Shown here piece after piece: positions 1-12,000 of a DNA stretch of 64,000 nucleotides. Where the stretch lies: positions 44,660,772-44,724,771 of the forward strand of contig CM055314.2 of NCBI GenBank assembly GCA_029255685.2. The letters are read 5' to 3'. Made by a program: the position numbers and the translations under genes. The notes beneath the pieces were generated by a model, which was given only the letters and a program-made list of their open reading frames with translations, had not been told where the DNA came from and ran no database searches. The first letter of the stretch is position 1. Each line of letters opens with the position of its first letter. The DNA is from Silene conica. Its lineage: Eukaryota; Streptophyta; Magnoliopsida; Caryophyllales; Caryophyllaceae.

Positions 1-626
1 CTTAGGGTTTCTATCTTCTATCTAACCCATATCCTTTAAGAACCCTAAGAGACAGTGAATTACGACAAGGAGCAAGCTTAGGTAAATTCTAATCTAAGTC
101 GCATATTTCCCCCTCTTGATATCATCGAAAAGATGAGAACAAAGACATGAAACGACTAGAATAATATACGTACGAAGCATAAGCAAGCATATAAACGAGT
201 CGAAATGATATGAACATAGAAAATATCACATAACCACATACGGAATGTTAAAAGTATACACAAGCAATCCAAAATACTAAGCCAATAGGCCGAATGAAGA
301 AATAATAGTGTTTAAAGAAATTTGGGCCGGCTAGTGGAATCGGATAACTGGGCCTGCAAGAGATATTAATAGAAGATGGGCCAAAATAGGGTAATGTCAG
401 ATGGGCCGCATCAAAAACAAAAGCAAGGCCGGTTGTGATAATTGGTTGGGCCTGGTACGAGTTGGAAATCCGAAGAAGCAAAAGAGGATAAGCTTCGGAT
501 TCCTTAATGGGCTAGGATTCAAATTGGGCCACAATTAGAGAATTGTTTTATAAGTCCACCTGACTTAGAGCAAAAACAACAACAACACAACCTTAATCCA
601 ACGAAAACAGGGACGGGTATGGAGCA
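1..626. other. Non-coding sequence left of the extra copia ORF
   Basis: No credible coding region was seen. The sequence is moderately AT-rich and lies 3' of the extra ORF on the minus strand, so it is probably the 3' untranslated part of the copia element. It does not match the copia LTR at 8443-9930. The only notable motif is the purine-rich tract described separately. Confidence 0.4.
106..117 (-). promoter_or_regulatory. Candidate polypurine tract of the copia element
   Basis: On the minus strand this reads AAGAGGGGGAAA, a form typical of plus-strand primer tracts. SIRE-type elements often have more than one such tract downstream of pol. No LTR start follows it directly, so it may be an internal tract. 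Confidence 0.35.
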
Positions 627-917
627 TCAAGAACGAGAGCTTGAACCCGGATTCTTGGCATAAGGATTGACGTAGTCGGGTCGGGTACGGAATTCGAGTG
701 TCTCCAACCGATCCAAACAACTCGACACATTCCTCCCTTGAGCATTGAGAGCCAACTCGAAGTTAAGAATTTTCAAAGATAATGCCTTAACCGCTTCGAG
801 TGCTTGAGATGCATCCGTCCTTAATAAACCATGATCACGAACCACAGCACCCCCTTGAGTAGCAAGAAACGAGAGACGGTCACTCATGCTTAGCAACTCC
901 GAGCAAACAACCGAGAC
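627..917 (-). pseudogene. In-frame tail of the extra copia ORF behind a TAG codon
   Basis: The frame of the preceding 411-residue ORF stays open for about 90 more codons after its TAG, ending in a serine/arginine-rich stretch. Either the TAG at 918-920 is a nonsense mutation in a protein of roughly 500 residues, or this is a chance open frame. The helix-like, leucine-rich composition of the tail favours real former coding sequence. Confidence 0.4.
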
Positions 918-2153
918 CTATGACCCAATCTTTACCAATTGTTTATCAACTTTCTCCATCCACTCTTTTACCTCATCCTCAAATCCACGACTCCTCTTCT
1001 TACAACTACCCCCAGCCTCATCCTTTTCCTTTTTGATTTCACAGAGACCAAGTATTTTGTCCATCTTGGCTTCAAGACCCGCAAAAGATGGTGAAGGGGT
1101 CGGAGTTGGTTCATTCTTACCAAACGCGAGATCAACCCCATCAAAACAAATTCCCATTAGTTTCAACAAACGATCATTCATAACATCTTTTGGCTTAATT
1201 CCAAAACTATTATCATCAACCACACCCTTTTTAAGCAACAATTCGGATATCCACATTCCATATGGAATGTCAACGGTTGAGCAAAACTTCTCCTTAACAA
1301 CCACATTCGAAACTTGACAAATTTTGTGACATAATAAGGAAGCTAAGTCGACTTTCTGTCCTTCCAACCAACTATACAATACCACGGCTTCGACACTAGC
1401 AAGCTTATCCCGACCACCCCGACGAGGCAACACAGTGTTCCACAAAAAATTCAAGAAGAATTTCAATTTGGGGTTAAAGGACACAGTAAGCAGAGGTGTT
1501 ACCTCAGTGGCATCCGCATCAAAGTACTTCTTAATCACCATTTTTTGTTCTTTAGAAACTACGTTCCACTCCAACTTTGGGTCAAGATTTAACCCTTCTT
1601 GATCAAGTTTGAGGATATCACAAATATCCGATTTAGTTATGACCACATCCTTTCCATTCACGACACCCACAATTCCATTGTCACATTTGTTAACCGAAGC
1701 AAGAAACTGAACCATCTCAATAGGGAAAATTAACCCAGAAAAGCGACTAATGTACTCCCATCCCTGATATTTTAAGAAATCTTTAAAGAAACCTAAAGAT
1801 TTCGAACTTTCGACCCATGACCGTGAGTAATAACGACCCGCATGTATAGCATAAGGGAGGACACGTTCGATCAACATACCTTCGTTTTTGGTCATTCGAA
1901 CTCTTTCAAGACCCTCCCTAGTAGCTTCAATCGAATACTCGGAAAACAGAGGGCGCGGGTTTTGAGATGTAACACCCATTTCATGCATGTCGTCGGAGAT
2001 GGAAGGAGATGAGCGATTGAGTTTTCGTCGTTTGCCTTTGTCAGATGGTGGTGCGGCGGTGGCTATGGGTGTTGGAGACGGTGGGGGTGACGAAGTTGGT
2101 GAAGGAGGTGAAGGCTTCTTTTGATGAGAACGGGTGGCACGAGATGGAGGCAT
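918..2153 (-). CDS. Extra ORF downstream of copia pol (putative plant transposon protein)
   Basis: This is a 411-residue protein with a proline/serine-rich basic N-terminus (about residues 1-50, including KGKRRK), a globular middle (about 75-330) and a lysine-rich charged C-terminus with coiled-coil character. The globular part resembles the widespread 'putative plant transposon protein' domain found beside plant retroelements; that is recognition by eye. No signal peptide or membrane segment is visible, so it does not look like an envelope protein despite the env-like position after pol. It reads the same way as gag and pol, 566 bases beyond pol. The ATG is the first in the frame. The function is unknown. 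Confidence 0.55.
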   Translation of the reverse strand: MPPSRATRSHQKKPSPPSPTSSPPPSPTPIATAAPPSDKGKRRKLNRSSPSISDDMHEMGVTSQNPRPLFSEYSIEATREGLERVRMTKNEGMLIERVLPYAIHAGRYYSRSWVESSKSLGFFKDFLKYQGWEYISRFSGLIFPIEMVQFLASVNKCDNGIVGVVNGKDVVITKSDICDILKLDQEGLNLDPKLEWNVVSKEQKMVIKKYFDADATEVTPLLTVSFNPKLKFFLNFLWNTVLPRRGGRDKLASVEAVVLYSWLEGQKVDLASLLCHKICQVSNVVVKEKFCSTVDIPYGMWISELLLKKGVVDDNSFGIKPKDVMNDRLLKLMGICFDGVDLAFGKNEPTPTPSPSFAGLEAKMDKILGLCEIKKEKDEAGGSCKKRSRGFEDEVKEWMEKVDKQLVKIGS

Positions 2154-2719
2154 GTTAGGTTGGAATGGTGGTGTGGGGTTTTGATTAGGTGGTTTTTGTG
2201 ACGGAGGTTTACGGAGGTTTTATGGAGGTTTGGGTTTTTGAGGAATTTTATGGAATTTTGGGTGGAGGACGGTAATAGAGGAGTAAGGGGGGTTAAATGT
2301 GGTAAGTATAAGGTAATAATGGTGGGGGTAAGAGGTCAAAGGCTAGGACTAGGGGAGGGGTACGTGTCAGTTGAGTGTGGGGTGAGGTTGGAGGGAGACG
2401 TGGCATATGGGGGGGACCATTACACACATTGTGTGTGTTTTTAATTTTGGGTAAGTGTTTTTCAATTTTATATTATTTGCATATTATTATTTTGTATGTA
2501 TTGTAATATGTATGTTGTAGGATAATTGTAATATGTGACGTAATATTATTGTACGATCGATTGTGTACACATCCATATATAAATTATATAACATAACTAT
2601 AATCACAAAATTTATCATCGAATATGTACATACACATGCAGCGGAGTATACGGACACAGTCAGATAATCTCATCTAAACCGTAGTCAATCATTGGGTTAT
2701 TTTTGCTTTTAAGATTTGA
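2154..2719. other. Spacer between copia pol and the extra ORF
   Basis: No coding region is supported. The left half is G-rich on the plus strand and directly precedes the extra ORF on the minus strand. The right half is AT-rich. It could hold a leader or splice acceptor for the extra ORF, but I see no clear promoter. Confidence 0.4.
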
Positions 2720-5700
2720 TTAGGTGCCACCGATTAAACCAATTTCCAATCGCAGAGTCTCAAAGCGTTCTCTAGCCAATGGTTTAGTGAAGATATCTGC
2801 CCATTGTTTTTCCGTACTACAAAATTCCAATTTTATATTTTTCTTTTCAACATGGTCTCTTAGAAAGTGGTGTCTAATTTCAATATGTTTGGTCCTCGAG
2901 TGCTGGGCTGGGTTTTTAGATATAATTATAGCACTCGTATTATCACATAAAATAGGCACGCATCCAACATCAACACCATAATCATGTAACTGTTGCTTTA
3001 ACCATAAAAGTTGAGAACATACCAGTGCGGCTGCAATATATTCTGCTTCAGCGGTTGAGAGAGCGACAGAATTTTGTTTCTTGGATCCCCAAGATATTAT
3101 ACATGGACCTACAAAAGTAGCAAGTCCCGAGGTACTTTTTCTGTCTAATGAACATCCTGCATAATCCGCATCTGAATATCCTACTAAGTTAAAGTTACAG
3201 TCCATGGGATACCATAGATATAATTTTGAGGTTCCGATTAGGTATCTTAAAATTCTCTTAACTGCAATCATGTGTGATTCTTTTGGTGCAGATTGGAATC
3301 TCGCACAAACACAGACACTAAACATTATATCTGGACGACTTGCTGTAAGATAAAGAAGTGAGCCAATCATACCTCTGTAAGTCGTTTCATCTACAGACTT
3401 ACCATCTTCGTCTTTGGTTAACTTCTTATCTGTAACCATTGGAGTAGGCATTGCATGAGAGGATTCCATTCCAAATTTCTTTAGTAACTCTTTGACATAT
3501 TTTTGTTGATGAACCTTGATTCCTTCTTCAGTTTGTTGTATTTGAAGTCCAAGGAAGAACTTTAGTTCTCCCATCATACTCATCTCGAACTCAGAAGTCA
3601 TCAACTCAGAGAAGTACTTGCACAACTTTTTATTAGTTGAGCCAAAAATAATATCGTCAACATAGATCTGAACAACTAGTAGATCTGAGTTTTCGCTTTT
3701 AAGAAATAGGGTTTTATCCACAGACCCTCTCTTGAATCCACTCTCCAATAGGAACTTTGATAATCTGTCGTACCATGCCCTAGGTGCTTGTTTCAGACCA
3801 TATAGTGCTTTGTCCAATTTGAATACATGATCCTTGAGTTTGCTGTCAGGAAATCCAGGAGGTTGTTCAACAAATACTTCCTCTTGGAGATAGCCATTAA
3901 GAAATGCAGTCTTAACGTCCATCTGAAAAAGCTTCATTCCCTTGTGTGCTGCAAATGCAATGAGTAGTCTTATTGCCTCAAGACGAGCAACAGGAGCAAA
4001 GGTTTCGTCATAATCGATCCCTTCCTGTTGGTTGTATCCTTGAACTACTAGTCTGGCCTTGTTTCGCACAATGACTCCAGTGTCATCCAACTTGTTTCTG
4101 AATACCCATCTAGTTCCAATGACAGTTCTGTCCTTAGGTCGAGGAACTAGATGCCAAACTTTGTTTCTTTCAAATTGCTGGAGTTCTTCTTGCATGGCGA
4201 CTATCCAGTCTGGTTCTGCGAGAGCTTCCTTGATATTTGAAGGTTCAATGGTGGAGAGAAAGGAGTAGAATGAGCAAAAGTTATTTAAGCTCCTTCGAGT
4301 TTGAACTCCATCTGTCAGGCTTCCTATTACATTATCCAAAGGATGAGAGCCTTTATATCTCCAGTTCCTTGATTGATCATTTGCATTCCTTGAACTTGAC
4401 TCGGGATCTTGACTTGTTCCCCCTGAATCCAAACCTGGGTTTATAGTAGGGTCAGGTATAACTCTGGCCTCTTCCCTTTGGTTTTGATTCAAAGTTACAG
4501 CTTCATTAGCTGTAACTCTGGGTTCCGAGTCATTGGTTTGAGAGTTATCTACAGTATCATCAACTGTAGTTTCATCTCTCGTACCATTTTCTCCCAAGTT
4601 GAGTTCATCATGCATTCCTTGAGGTTCTTCTTCTTCAATTTCCATTTCAGGAGGATCTTCCCTTGATAACCTGAAATCAGGTTCGTCTAGGTTTTCCTCT
4701 ATATCCTGTAATGGCTTATCGAAGGCATTATTCTCATCAAAGATAACATGAATACTTTCCTCTATGCATAAAGTACGTTTGTTAAAAACTTTGTAGGCTT
4801 TACTATGATCTGAATATCCTATAAAGATTGCTTCATCACTTCTAGGGTCGAATTTGCTTAATCTGTTTTTACCATTGTTGTGAACAAAGCATTTACTACC
4901 AGAGCATCTTAAATGAGATATGTTTGGTTTACGACCTCGAAGAAGTTCATAAGGAGTCTTTTTAAGGATAGGTCTAATCATAGCACGGTTATGAATATAG
5001 CAAGCTGTACTAATAGCCTCAGCCCAAAAGTTTCTAGGTAGGCCACTACAAAGAAGCATTGTTCGAGCCATGTCTTCTAGGGTTCTGTTCATTCGTTCTA
5101 CGACTCCATTTTGTTGTGGGGTTCTAGGGGCCGAGAAGTTATGTCCAACACCATTGGTTTTACAGAACTCAATAAAAGCATGATTGTCGAACTCAGTTCC
5201 ATGATCAGTACGGATTGTTACTAGGTTTGATTTATATTTGTTTTGGACAAGTTTCATGAGACTAACAAATTCATCGAAAGTTTCGTCTTTAGAGTGAAGA
5301 AAGATTGGCCAAACAAATCTAGAGTAATCATCAACTAGAACGAAAACGTACCTGGAACCACCTCTGCTTCTTACCTTCATAGGGCCACATAGATCCATGT
5401 GTACTAGTTCAAGAGCTTGTTCTGTGCTTACCACACTTTTTGGCTTAAAGGATGATCTGACGTGTTTACATCGTGCACATGTGTCACACATCTTTTCTTG
5501 ATCAAATTTGATCTTTGGAAGACCTTCGACCAAGTCCCATCTTTTCAGCTTACTTAGAATAGGTGAGCTAATATGACCAAATCTTTTGTGCCATAGACAT
5601 GGATCATCTAACGTAACTTTCATGCATGATAGAGAATCAGTAGGTACAACATTTAAATCAATCATATAAACATTTTTTATCCTGTGACCTTCAAGTATCA

Positions 5701-6016
5701 CTTTACTGGTGCCTTCTAAGATTATACGACATATATCTGAATGAAAAACCACTTTATTTCCTTTGTCACATAATTGTGATATACTGATGAGATTGTGTTT
5801 GAGACCATTTACAAGGTATACATCATTTATAGCATGAGAGGATGAAATACCTATCTTACCGATTCCAATGATCTTTCCCTTTTTGTTATCACCGAATGTG
5901 ACTTTACCTCCATCAAAAGGTTTTAGGGTTTGGAATAGATTTACGTCGCCTGTCATATGTCTTGAGCATCCACTGTCGAGATACCATAGGTTATTTTCCT
6001 TGGCGACAAACTGCAC
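2720..6016 (-). CDS. pol: Copia pol: protease, integrase, reverse transcriptase, RNase H
   Basis: About 1,098 residues are open without interruption. The aspartic-protease motif [12 protein letters not shown] is at residues 12-23. The integrase HHCC zinc module is at about 143-183 ([16 protein letters not shown]). The integrase triad reads D208, D271 and E307. RT includes [23 protein letters not shown] and the catalytic YVDD. RNase H includes [16 protein letters not shown] and ILCDN, and the end carries the usual ADIFTKPL. All key residues are present. The frame lacks an ATG near its left edge and begins just after the gag stop in the -1 frame relative to gag. Pol was therefore probably made as a fusion with gag, or needs frameshifting or splicing. 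Confidence 0.92.
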   Translation of the reverse strand: MQFVAKENNLWYLDSGCSRHMTGDVNLFQTLKPFDGGKVTFGDNKKGKIIGIGKIGISSSHAINDVYLVNGLKHNLISISQLCDKGNKVVFHSDICRIILEGTSKVILEGHRIKNVYMIDLNVVPTDSLSCMKVTLDDPCLWHKRFGHISSPILSKLKRWDLVEGLPKIKFDQEKMCDTCARCKHVRSSFKPKSVVSTEQALELVHMDLCGPMKVRSRGGSRYVFVLVDDYSRFVWPIFLHSKDETFDEFVSLMKLVQNKYKSNLVTIRTDHGTEFDNHAFIEFCKTNGVGHNFSAPRTPQQNGVVERMNRTLEDMARTMLLCSGLPRNFWAEAISTACYIHNRAMIRPILKKTPYELLRGRKPNISHLRCSGSKCFVHNNGKNRLSKFDPRSDEAIFIGYSDHSKAYKVFNKRTLCIEESIHVIFDENNAFDKPLQDIEENLDEPDFRLSREDPPEMEIEEEEPQGMHDELNLGENGTRDETTVDDTVDNSQTNDSEPRVTANEAVTLNQNQREEARVIPDPTINPGLDSGGTSQDPESSSRNANDQSRNWRYKGSHPLDNVIGSLTDGVQTRRSLNNFCSFYSFLSTIEPSNIKEALAEPDWIVAMQEELQQFERNKVWHLVPRPKDRTVIGTRWVFRNKLDDTGVIVRNKARLVVQGYNQQEGIDYDETFAPVARLEAIRLLIAFAAHKGMKLFQMDVKTAFLNGYLQEEVFVEQPPGFPDSKLKDHVFKLDKALYGLKQAPRAWYDRLSKFLLESGFKRGSVDKTLFLKSENSDLLVVQIYVDDIIFGSTNKKLCKYFSELMTSEFEMSMMGELKFFLGLQIQQTEEGIKVHQQKYVKELLKKFGMESSHAMPTPMVTDKKLTKDEDGKSVDETTYRGMIGSLLYLTASRPDIMFSVCVCARFQSAPKESHMIAVKRILRYLIGTSKLYLWYPMDCNFNLVGYSDADYAGCSLDRKSTSGLATFVGPCIISWGSKKQNSVALSTAEAEYIAAALVCSQLLWLKQQLHDYGVDVGCVPILCDNTSAIIISKNPAQHSRTKHIEIRHHFLRDHVEKKNIKLEFCSTEKQWADIFTKPLARERFETLRLEIGLIGGT

Positions 6017-6024
6017 AAATAATT

Positions 6025-8355
6025 TTAAAGACAGGATTTAGGTACCCAAGCATACTTGGGTCCTTTGTTGTTAGTAATTACAAATACATCTTCCTTTTTA
6101 ATCCAGACTTGTCTTACATAGGTCTTTCTATATCGGTAGTGGTTGGGTTTTGATGTTCTTGTGTAGGTTTTAGTTTGGACTCTTGGTGACCATTTTTTGT
6201 GTGATGTTTGAGGAGTCTGTTTGGTTCTGTTTTTCTTTTCTTCGTAGTCAAATGTCATGTTATAGAACCATCTGTGGTCAATGTTTCTTTCCTCAGTTTT
6301 GTCACCATCACTATCAGAGACAGAATTAGTGTCGCTTGGAATTCCTAAGGATTTAACAAACTTAACTCCGGTTTTAAAATCTTGTGCGTGTTTCACACAG
6401 TTTTCTCGGAGGTGTCCAGTATGGCCACAATAAGTGCATATTAAATACTCAGGAAGGTCGGCATATTTCCTTCTTCTAAAGTCTCTATCTGTTGGACTTT
6501 GTTTACACTTTGAGTGATCCCTTCTTCCATAACATTCGTGACCTAAACCCATCTTCATGTTGTTGTCGGATTGTTCAGTTAGGAAGTTTAGAACGTTAGT
6601 GCTTCCTTCCCACTTATCGTGAACTTTCCGAGCATGAAGAAGAAGGTCTTTCAAGGAGTCTATTTCTTTCTTACATTCACTATGGTCAGTGTTGCTAGAC
6701 TCTTTTAGGTTTTGAATGTCTTTATGGAAGTCAGACACAATTTTGGCATGTTCTTTCTTGATTTTAGATATACTGAATTCTAGATCCATGATTTTGCTTT
6801 CGAGAATCTCAACTTCTTCTTGATGAGTCTCATCTTCGACCATAGTCGAAGATTCTGACTTAAGCCGTTCATTAACCTTTCTTAATTCTGAAGTTATAGC
6901 TTCATTAGCTATAACTTTAGATTGAAGCTCTTTAATGTTGAGTTTTAGTTTTGAGGTTATAGCTTCATTAGCTATAACTTTAGACTCAAGAACCTTTTTC
7001 TCAGACATAACTGTTTCCAACTTAGCATTTACTTCAATGCTTATTTTGGATTTCAGTTTCTTAGCTTTGGCTTTCAGAAGTTGATTTTCCTCAGCAATAT
7101 CGAGGATCTGCTCTTTCAAGTCATCTAACTCAAGATTTTGTTCATGACATTGGTCTAGGGTTTTCTCAAAATATTTAATTAGCATAGCCTTAGATAAGTT
7201 TTTAACTTGACTTTTGAGTTGAAGAAAATTCACCTCTTCGTCGTCGTCGTCTGAGTCTGATTCTCCAAGGAGACACATATTTGATGCGTCATCTTCATCA
7301 TTGTCGCTTGAGATTAGATCTAGGCTGACGTTGCTTAAGCATAGGTTTGCTACCTCTTCTTCTTCAGAGTCCTCGTCATCTTCAGATTCTAATTCTCCCC
7401 AGCATGACGCAAGCATTACTTTCTTAAACTCTGTTTTGGTCTTTTCTCTTTTTGACTTGTCTTTGATTTTGTCCCAACTTGGACAATCTTTGATCATATG
7501 GTCTTGTTGTCCACACTTGAAACATCCTCTTTTGAAGAATGTTTGTTTGGAGTCAGTTTTCTTTTTGTCGAACGTTTTGTTGTTGGAGTTTTTGTATCTA
7601 CCTTTGAAAACTGCTTTCTTAAATCGTCTAGCGAATAAAACTGTTTCATCCTCAAGTTCTTCTTCGCTTACTTCGCTTGTGGAGGCTTGTAAAGCGACTC
7701 CCTTTCCTTTGGGATCATCATCGTTTTTATTTAGTATGATCTCGTGAGCCATTAAGGATCCAATCAACTCTTGGTAAGTAATCTTAGATAGATCACGTGC
7801 TTCCTCTATGGCCGTGACTTTAGGTTGCCATTTTTTAGTGAGACTCCTAAGAATCTTACGAATGATATCCTCAGAATCGATCTTTCTGCCAAGGTTCCGC
7901 AGTTCATTAATAATGCAAGAAAATCGTGCAGACATGCTATCAATAGATTCATTCTTTTCCATATTGAAAAGTTCATATCTTTGAACGAGCAAGTCTATAT
8001 GATGTTTCCTGACTGCGGATGTTCCTTCATAAGCAAGTTCGAGACTATCCCATATTTCCTTAGCGGAACTACAGGATGAGAATCTATCGAATTCTGAGGT
8101 TATCATACCGTTCTGTAGGAGGCTCATGGCCTTAGAGTTTTTCTCTGCAATTTTGTAGTCACTTTCCACATAATCGCTTTCCATTTTTTCATAGGTTGTT
8201 CCATTTGCGGCGGCGACCAAGATCTTCTTTGGTCCAGTTTGGATGATCTTCCAACATTCCCAATCACAACCCTTGATGTAATGAGTCATCATATTTTTCC
8301 ATAAACTATAGTTTTTGCCATCGAAGATAGGGCACTTGAGATGCTTGGAGTCCAT
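6025..8355 (-). CDS. gag: Copia gag with two CCHC knuckles and coiled coil
   Basis: The ATG at 8355 opens a protein of about 776 residues starting [13 protein letters not shown]. The first 210 residues form a UBN2/gag-like region ([26 protein letters not shown]). A CCHC knuckle [14 protein letters not shown] follows, then an acidic stretch, a long coiled-coil region with a doubled [11 protein letters not shown] unit, and a second knuckle [14 protein letters not shown]. It packages element RNA in virus-like particles. The ORF ends at TAA about ten bases before the pol frame opens, with pol in the -1 frame. Most such elements have an uninterrupted gag-pol frame, so a small indel is likely. Confidence 0.88.
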   Translation of the reverse strand: MDSKHLKCPIFDGKNYSLWKNMMTHYIKGCDWECWKIIQTGPKKILVAAANGTTYEKMESDYVESDYKIAEKNSKAMSLLQNGMITSEFDRFSSCSSAKEIWDSLELAYEGTSAVRKHHIDLLVQRYELFNMEKNESIDSMSARFSCIINELRNLGRKIDSEDIIRKILRSLTKKWQPKVTAIEEARDLSKITYQELIGSLMAHEIILNKNDDDPKGKGVALQASTSEVSEEELEDETVLFARRFKKAVFKGRYKNSNNKTFDKKKTDSKQTFFKRGCFKCGQQDHMIKDCPSWDKIKDKSKREKTKTEFKKVMLASCWGELESEDDEDSEEEEVANLCLSNVSLDLISSDNDEDDASNMCLLGESDSDDDDEEVNFLQLKSQVKNLSKAMLIKYFEKTLDQCHEQNLELDDLKEQILDIAEENQLLKAKAKKLKSKISIEVNAKLETVMSEKKVLESKVIANEAITSKLKLNIKELQSKVIANEAITSELRKVNERLKSESSTMVEDETHQEEVEILESKIMDLEFSISKIKKEHAKIVSDFHKDIQNLKESSNTDHSECKKEIDSLKDLLLHARKVHDKWEGSTNVLNFLTEQSDNNMKMGLGHECYGRRDHSKCKQSPTDRDFRRRKYADLPEYLICTYCGHTGHLRENCVKHAQDFKTGVKFVKSLGIPSDTNSVSDSDGDKTEERNIDHRWFYNMTFDYEEKKNRTKQTPQTSHKKWSPRVQTKTYTRTSKPNHYRYRKTYVRQVWIKKEDVFVITNNKGPKYAWVPKSCL

Positions 8356-8428
8356 TGAAGAAAGAGTATATAATATAGAATCAATAGAAGGATCAAAACT
8401 CACGCGGCTAGGCGATCAAGAGCACGAG

Positions 8429-8440
8429 GCTCTGATACCA
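8429..8440 (-). promoter_or_regulatory. Copia primer-binding site (tRNA-iMet)
   Basis: On the minus strand this reads TGGTATCAGAGC, complementary to the 3' end of initiator tRNA-Met. It lies two bases from the LTR edge, which fixes the strand of the element. Confidence 0.93.
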
Positions 8441-8442
8441 AT

Positions 8443-9930
8443 TGAAGAGTCTATTGATATAATATACTCAAGAAGGGGGGGGGGGGTTGAATTGAGTATG
8501 CCTTCTTTTTTTAAAATCTTCTTCGATGTGTATGTAGTTGTATGATGATCGTTGAGTAGAGCAATAATAAAGTAGAGACACGATATTTTTGAAGTGGTTC
8601 AGTCTCACACTCTGAGACCTACGTCCACTATTCTCGATTAATAAAATTAGTACCAACTCTGGATTACAATTTTATCAACCCTACTCGTGCGACTTTGATG
8701 TTAGTCACAACTCAATCTAGATACCGTTAAATATCTAGCTACGACAAATACCGTTAAATATTTGTCTTACAACGAGTACCGCTAAATACTCAATCTATCT
8801 TACGTAAATAAGATAAAGTCTTCAATGTTTTCTTGGTGTCACAATTTTGAATGAATAAGACCAATGCTTGAGCACTTGAATCTTGAATCGGATATGACAA
8901 TTAAAAGCTCGAACTTGAAGAATATGATCGGCGGCTCTCTCTCGATATGCGTGAATGTGTGTTGTGTATTTCGTGTGTTTCAATGTATCATGGTAGTCTA
9001 TTTATATAGAATATGTATCTAGGTAATTTAAACCCTAGATGATTTAGGAATATTACTTAAACTAGAATACTAGTCTTTTAGTAATACTACCTTAAATCTA
9101 ATCTTAATACATTTAGGAAAGATTTAATAATATACTATATGTATTATATAAGGAATTAATTTCCTAATTCATATTTAGGAAAGATCTTTATATAATAAAT
9201 AATTAGTATCCTTATTAAATCAACTTCCTAAATCATGTCAAAGATAATAAAATATATTACCATAATATAATCTTAGTTTATTTAGGACATTAAATAAATA
9301 CATAATATTTATTTAAGTAAGTCCTACACGATTTATGGTAATGTGACATATCACACAATTTCCAAAATCGAAACAAACTAAATCTTAGATTATATATTTT
9401 GACAATTAAAATCATATAAAAAATCTTTAGTTTATTTTAGTAATAAATAATTATCTCATAAGACAATTATTTATTTCTTATTTAACTAAAAGATATTTTA
9501 TATAATCCTATTAAGATTAACAATTCTATATTTAAATAGAATACCATTTAAACACTAATACCTACACGACACAAATTAGGAAACAATTGTTTCAACTAAA
9601 ACACACATAAGTCTTGATCATTTCTTCATGATATAGAGTTATAGCTACTGGCTATAACTAGAACCAATCTTGTACTAAAGCTATAGTTGATAAATATAAC
9701 TTTAGTTCATTATGCGCGCTTGTGATCTTCTATCAATCTTCGACTTAGTCAATTTGTTGACTAATATGCTTGAATCGTTTGTACTTGATTGATTAGATCT
9801 TGTTACTAAATTTCTGTACACTTAGCACACGATTATACATACGAGTATATAATATATAAATAACTTATACTTGTCATTATCAAAACATAAACATATATAC
9901 TATATATATATTTGAATATATGGTTCAACA
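8443..9930 (-). repeat. 5' LTR of the copia element
   Basis: In plus-strand display it starts TGAAGAG beside the primer site and ends GGTTCAACA, about 1.49 kb with TG...CA ends. It is AT-rich. It has a run of 12 G near the primer end (8475-8486) and three spaced copies of TACCGTTAAATAT. No second copy was found in the window, so its age cannot be judged. Confidence 0.82.
8722..8790. repeat. Three imperfect ~27-bp repeats in the copia LTR
   Basis: TACCGTTAAATAT starts at 8722 and 8749, and TACCGCTAAATAC at 8777, giving 27- and 28-base spacing. This is a short tandem array inside the LTR, possibly in the enhancer region. Confidence 0.75.
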
Positions 9931-10110
9931 TTTGGGTTCCCGAGACAGAACAAAAAGGGCCCAGGTTTGGTGTGAGGGGGCCCCTAACTCACCCCGTTCC
10001 TTTTTGGGGCTCCTATCAGTTTCATCTCGGGGTTCATTTTATTAGACTCTTCCTACGTTCATGATTATTCATTTGGTTTAGGTCTGAGGATCGTTCGCTC
10101 TGATACCACT
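9931..10110 (-). mobile_element. Internal remnant of gypsy element V beside its primer site
   Basis: About 180 bases lie between the copia LTR and the V LTR, with no coding potential. The right end carries a tRNA-iMet primer site on the minus strand (10097-10108, TGGTATCAGAGC) two bases before the V LTR edge. This is the leader region of V, cut off by the copia insertion. Confidence 0.75.
10097..10108 (-). promoter_or_regulatory. Primer-binding site of element V (tRNA-iMet)
   Basis: An exact TGGTATCAGAGC lies on the minus strand next to an LTR edge starting TGTAACACCCCC in plus display. It shows that V runs leftwards and that the LTR to its right is V's 5' LTR. Confidence 0.88.
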
Positions 10111-10371
10111 TGTAACACCCCCATTTATTTAAGGAGCCTTTAGCAAGACATCCTCAGTAAATGGAACGGTTACCATCTCGGAATGACCGAGGTAGTGAAT
10201 AACAAAGTAAAACTCCCAAAGTACTTTATATAAAATTGGTAAAATTTAAACTTTAATGTTACAACACTACGCATAAAAAAAGGTACAACTGATTACACCT
10301 ATGTATGTGATCTAATTCTAAGTAGGTCCAAGCCATGTCTCTCTCCATGCCCGTGCTCCTAATCCACTGTC

Positions 10372-10376
10372 TCTGA
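10372..10376. repeat. Target-site duplication TCTGA, left copy (solo LTR A)
   Basis: The same five bases recur at 13266-13270, directly after the LTR end. Confidence 0.9.
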
Positions 10377-11084
10377 TGTAAAACCCCTCGCGAAAGCGGA
10401 AATATAAATCACGCAAAGTACTAAGAATGCAGCGAAATTAATACTTTTTGACATAACAAACATGCGAGGTGAATTAAAACTGGAAACTGAAACTGACATA
10501 AACAGGAATAGATAAGTATATTATCTAAGTACTGAAACGAAATATATACAACAGCCTGGGATGGAACATCCCTATAGGCACCAAAACATAACTGTATCAA
10601 AACTAGAGTCTAGCTATCGTGAAGTGTAAGTCAAAAGATGAAAAGCGGATCATCACTCGCTAGCTCTCAGCAACCCCTGCCAACCTGCATGTACCTACAT
10701 ACATGTAAACATGTACGCCACAATCAGTGGGGAGTGACTAGAGTTCTCCTAGCCACCTTTTGTAACGACACGTAACACAACAAAGCAAACAAAATACTCC
10801 AGCATATATAAACATGTGAAGGAGAGTCGGTTCATACTATCATGCAATCATTAATGCACGACTCTCAACCAACTTCGGAAACTATTTGGAAGGAGAGCCG
10901 GTTTCCCTACCGGTTGCCCGGTCGGGGGGTCTTTCAGTCCAAACCATTTACGAAACTGACTAAAGAGTCATCCAATGCCTTGGATGAACAATAGTAAAGT
11001 CAAAGCATCAAGGTCAAAAATATCAACATCTATATCTGACACAGTCCAACTCTAGGCAAAAAGATAGAACTCAGCAAATATAAG

Positions 11085-11295
11085 GTTCAGCAGTCAACTT
11101 AAGACATAACCTAAATACCAATCATTCAGCAAGTATAAAGGTTCAGCAGTCAACTCAAGACATAACCTAAATACCAATCATTCAGCAAGTATAAAGGTTC
11201 AACGGTCAACTTAACACATAACCTAAATACCAATCATTCAGCAAGTATAAAGGTTCAGCGGTCAACTTAAGACATAACCTAAATACCAATCAGCA
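11085..11295. repeat. ~57-bp tandem array in solo LTR A
   Basis: Four units each contain AAGGTTCAGCAGTCAACTTA-like and CCTAAATACCAATCATTCAG-like stretches. The matching array in solo LTR B lies at 15786-16010. Confidence 0.85.
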
Positions 11296-11334
11296 AGACA
11301 GTAGACTCAGAGGCGACATCACAACGCACAGACT

Positions 11335-11700
11335 AGCATCCAAAAGTAAAGGACTCAGAGGCCAACTTAAGGCATGTTCCTTCACTACATCACAAGACAC
11401 TAGACTCAGAGGCCAGCTTAAGGCATGTCCTAGAATCAACATCTGCACTCCGGGCAAGGTGTCAGTTCCTTAGCTACCCCGTTGTGCAACTGTTCTACTC
11501 GTCAGACTCAGAGGCCAACTTAAGGCATTTTCCAACGCGATCACAATCAAACATGTCTGGGCTCAGAGGCCAGCTTAAGGCATATCCCAGACACGACAAC
11601 CATACACATATAGGGCTCAGAGGCCAACTTAAGGCATATCCCCATATATGACAACCAGCTCACGTATTAAGCTCATAGGCCAGCTTAAGGCATACCTTAA
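11335..11700. repeat. Dispersed GACTCAGAGGCCAACTTAAGGCAT units in solo LTR A
   Basis: A ~24-base unit recurs with spacers of variable length and sequence. Each spacer begins and ends with a related word (for example CCCCATATATGAC after ATATAGGG). Solo LTR B has the same layout at 16015-16455. Confidence 0.8.
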
Positions 11701-12000
11701 TACGCATCAATACAATATCATCCACGTCTAGGAACTAATCTATAGTTCTAGTTTCTTATACTTCTAATCAACACTTAATTGATCACAGGAACTAAGTTGA
11801 GGGAGAGCCGGTTTCCCTTTCGTTTTCCCGATCGGGGGGTCTCTATCCTCTCTCCATTCCCGAACCCAATATAGTGTTGCCCATCCTCCGGGGACCTCAA
11901 ACATGCATCAAAGGTACACGGAACGAATTTCAATCAAAACCGATCAACCGTTTAAAAGTTACGAACTAACTACGAATTTTAAACAAAAACAAGTATTAGG

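Larger units (their letters stand above)
1..9930 (-). mobile_element. Ty1-copia retrotransposon, SIRE/Maximus-like, minus strand, 3' LTR not in window
   Basis: Reading right to left, the element shows a 5' LTR, a tRNA-iMet primer site, a long gag, a copia-order pol (protease, integrase, RT, RNase H) and an additional ORF after pol. Integrase before RT defines Ty1-copia. A long gag with coiled coil and two zinc knuckles, plus an ORF downstream of pol, fits the SIRE/Maximus lineage; that lineage call is inference. The right LTR ends at 9930 and is followed by TTTGG as the presumed target duplication. The 3' LTR was looked for left of pol and not found, so it lies outside the window or is lost. 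The element sits in the internal region of gypsy element V. Confidence 0.85.

Noticed and set aside
918..2153. Envelope protein in the copia element
   Set aside because: No signal peptide, transmembrane or fusion-like segment; basic and acidic soluble composition.
8475..8486. G run as polypurine tract of another element
   Set aside because: It lies inside the copia LTR next to its primer site; no LTR start follows in the right place.
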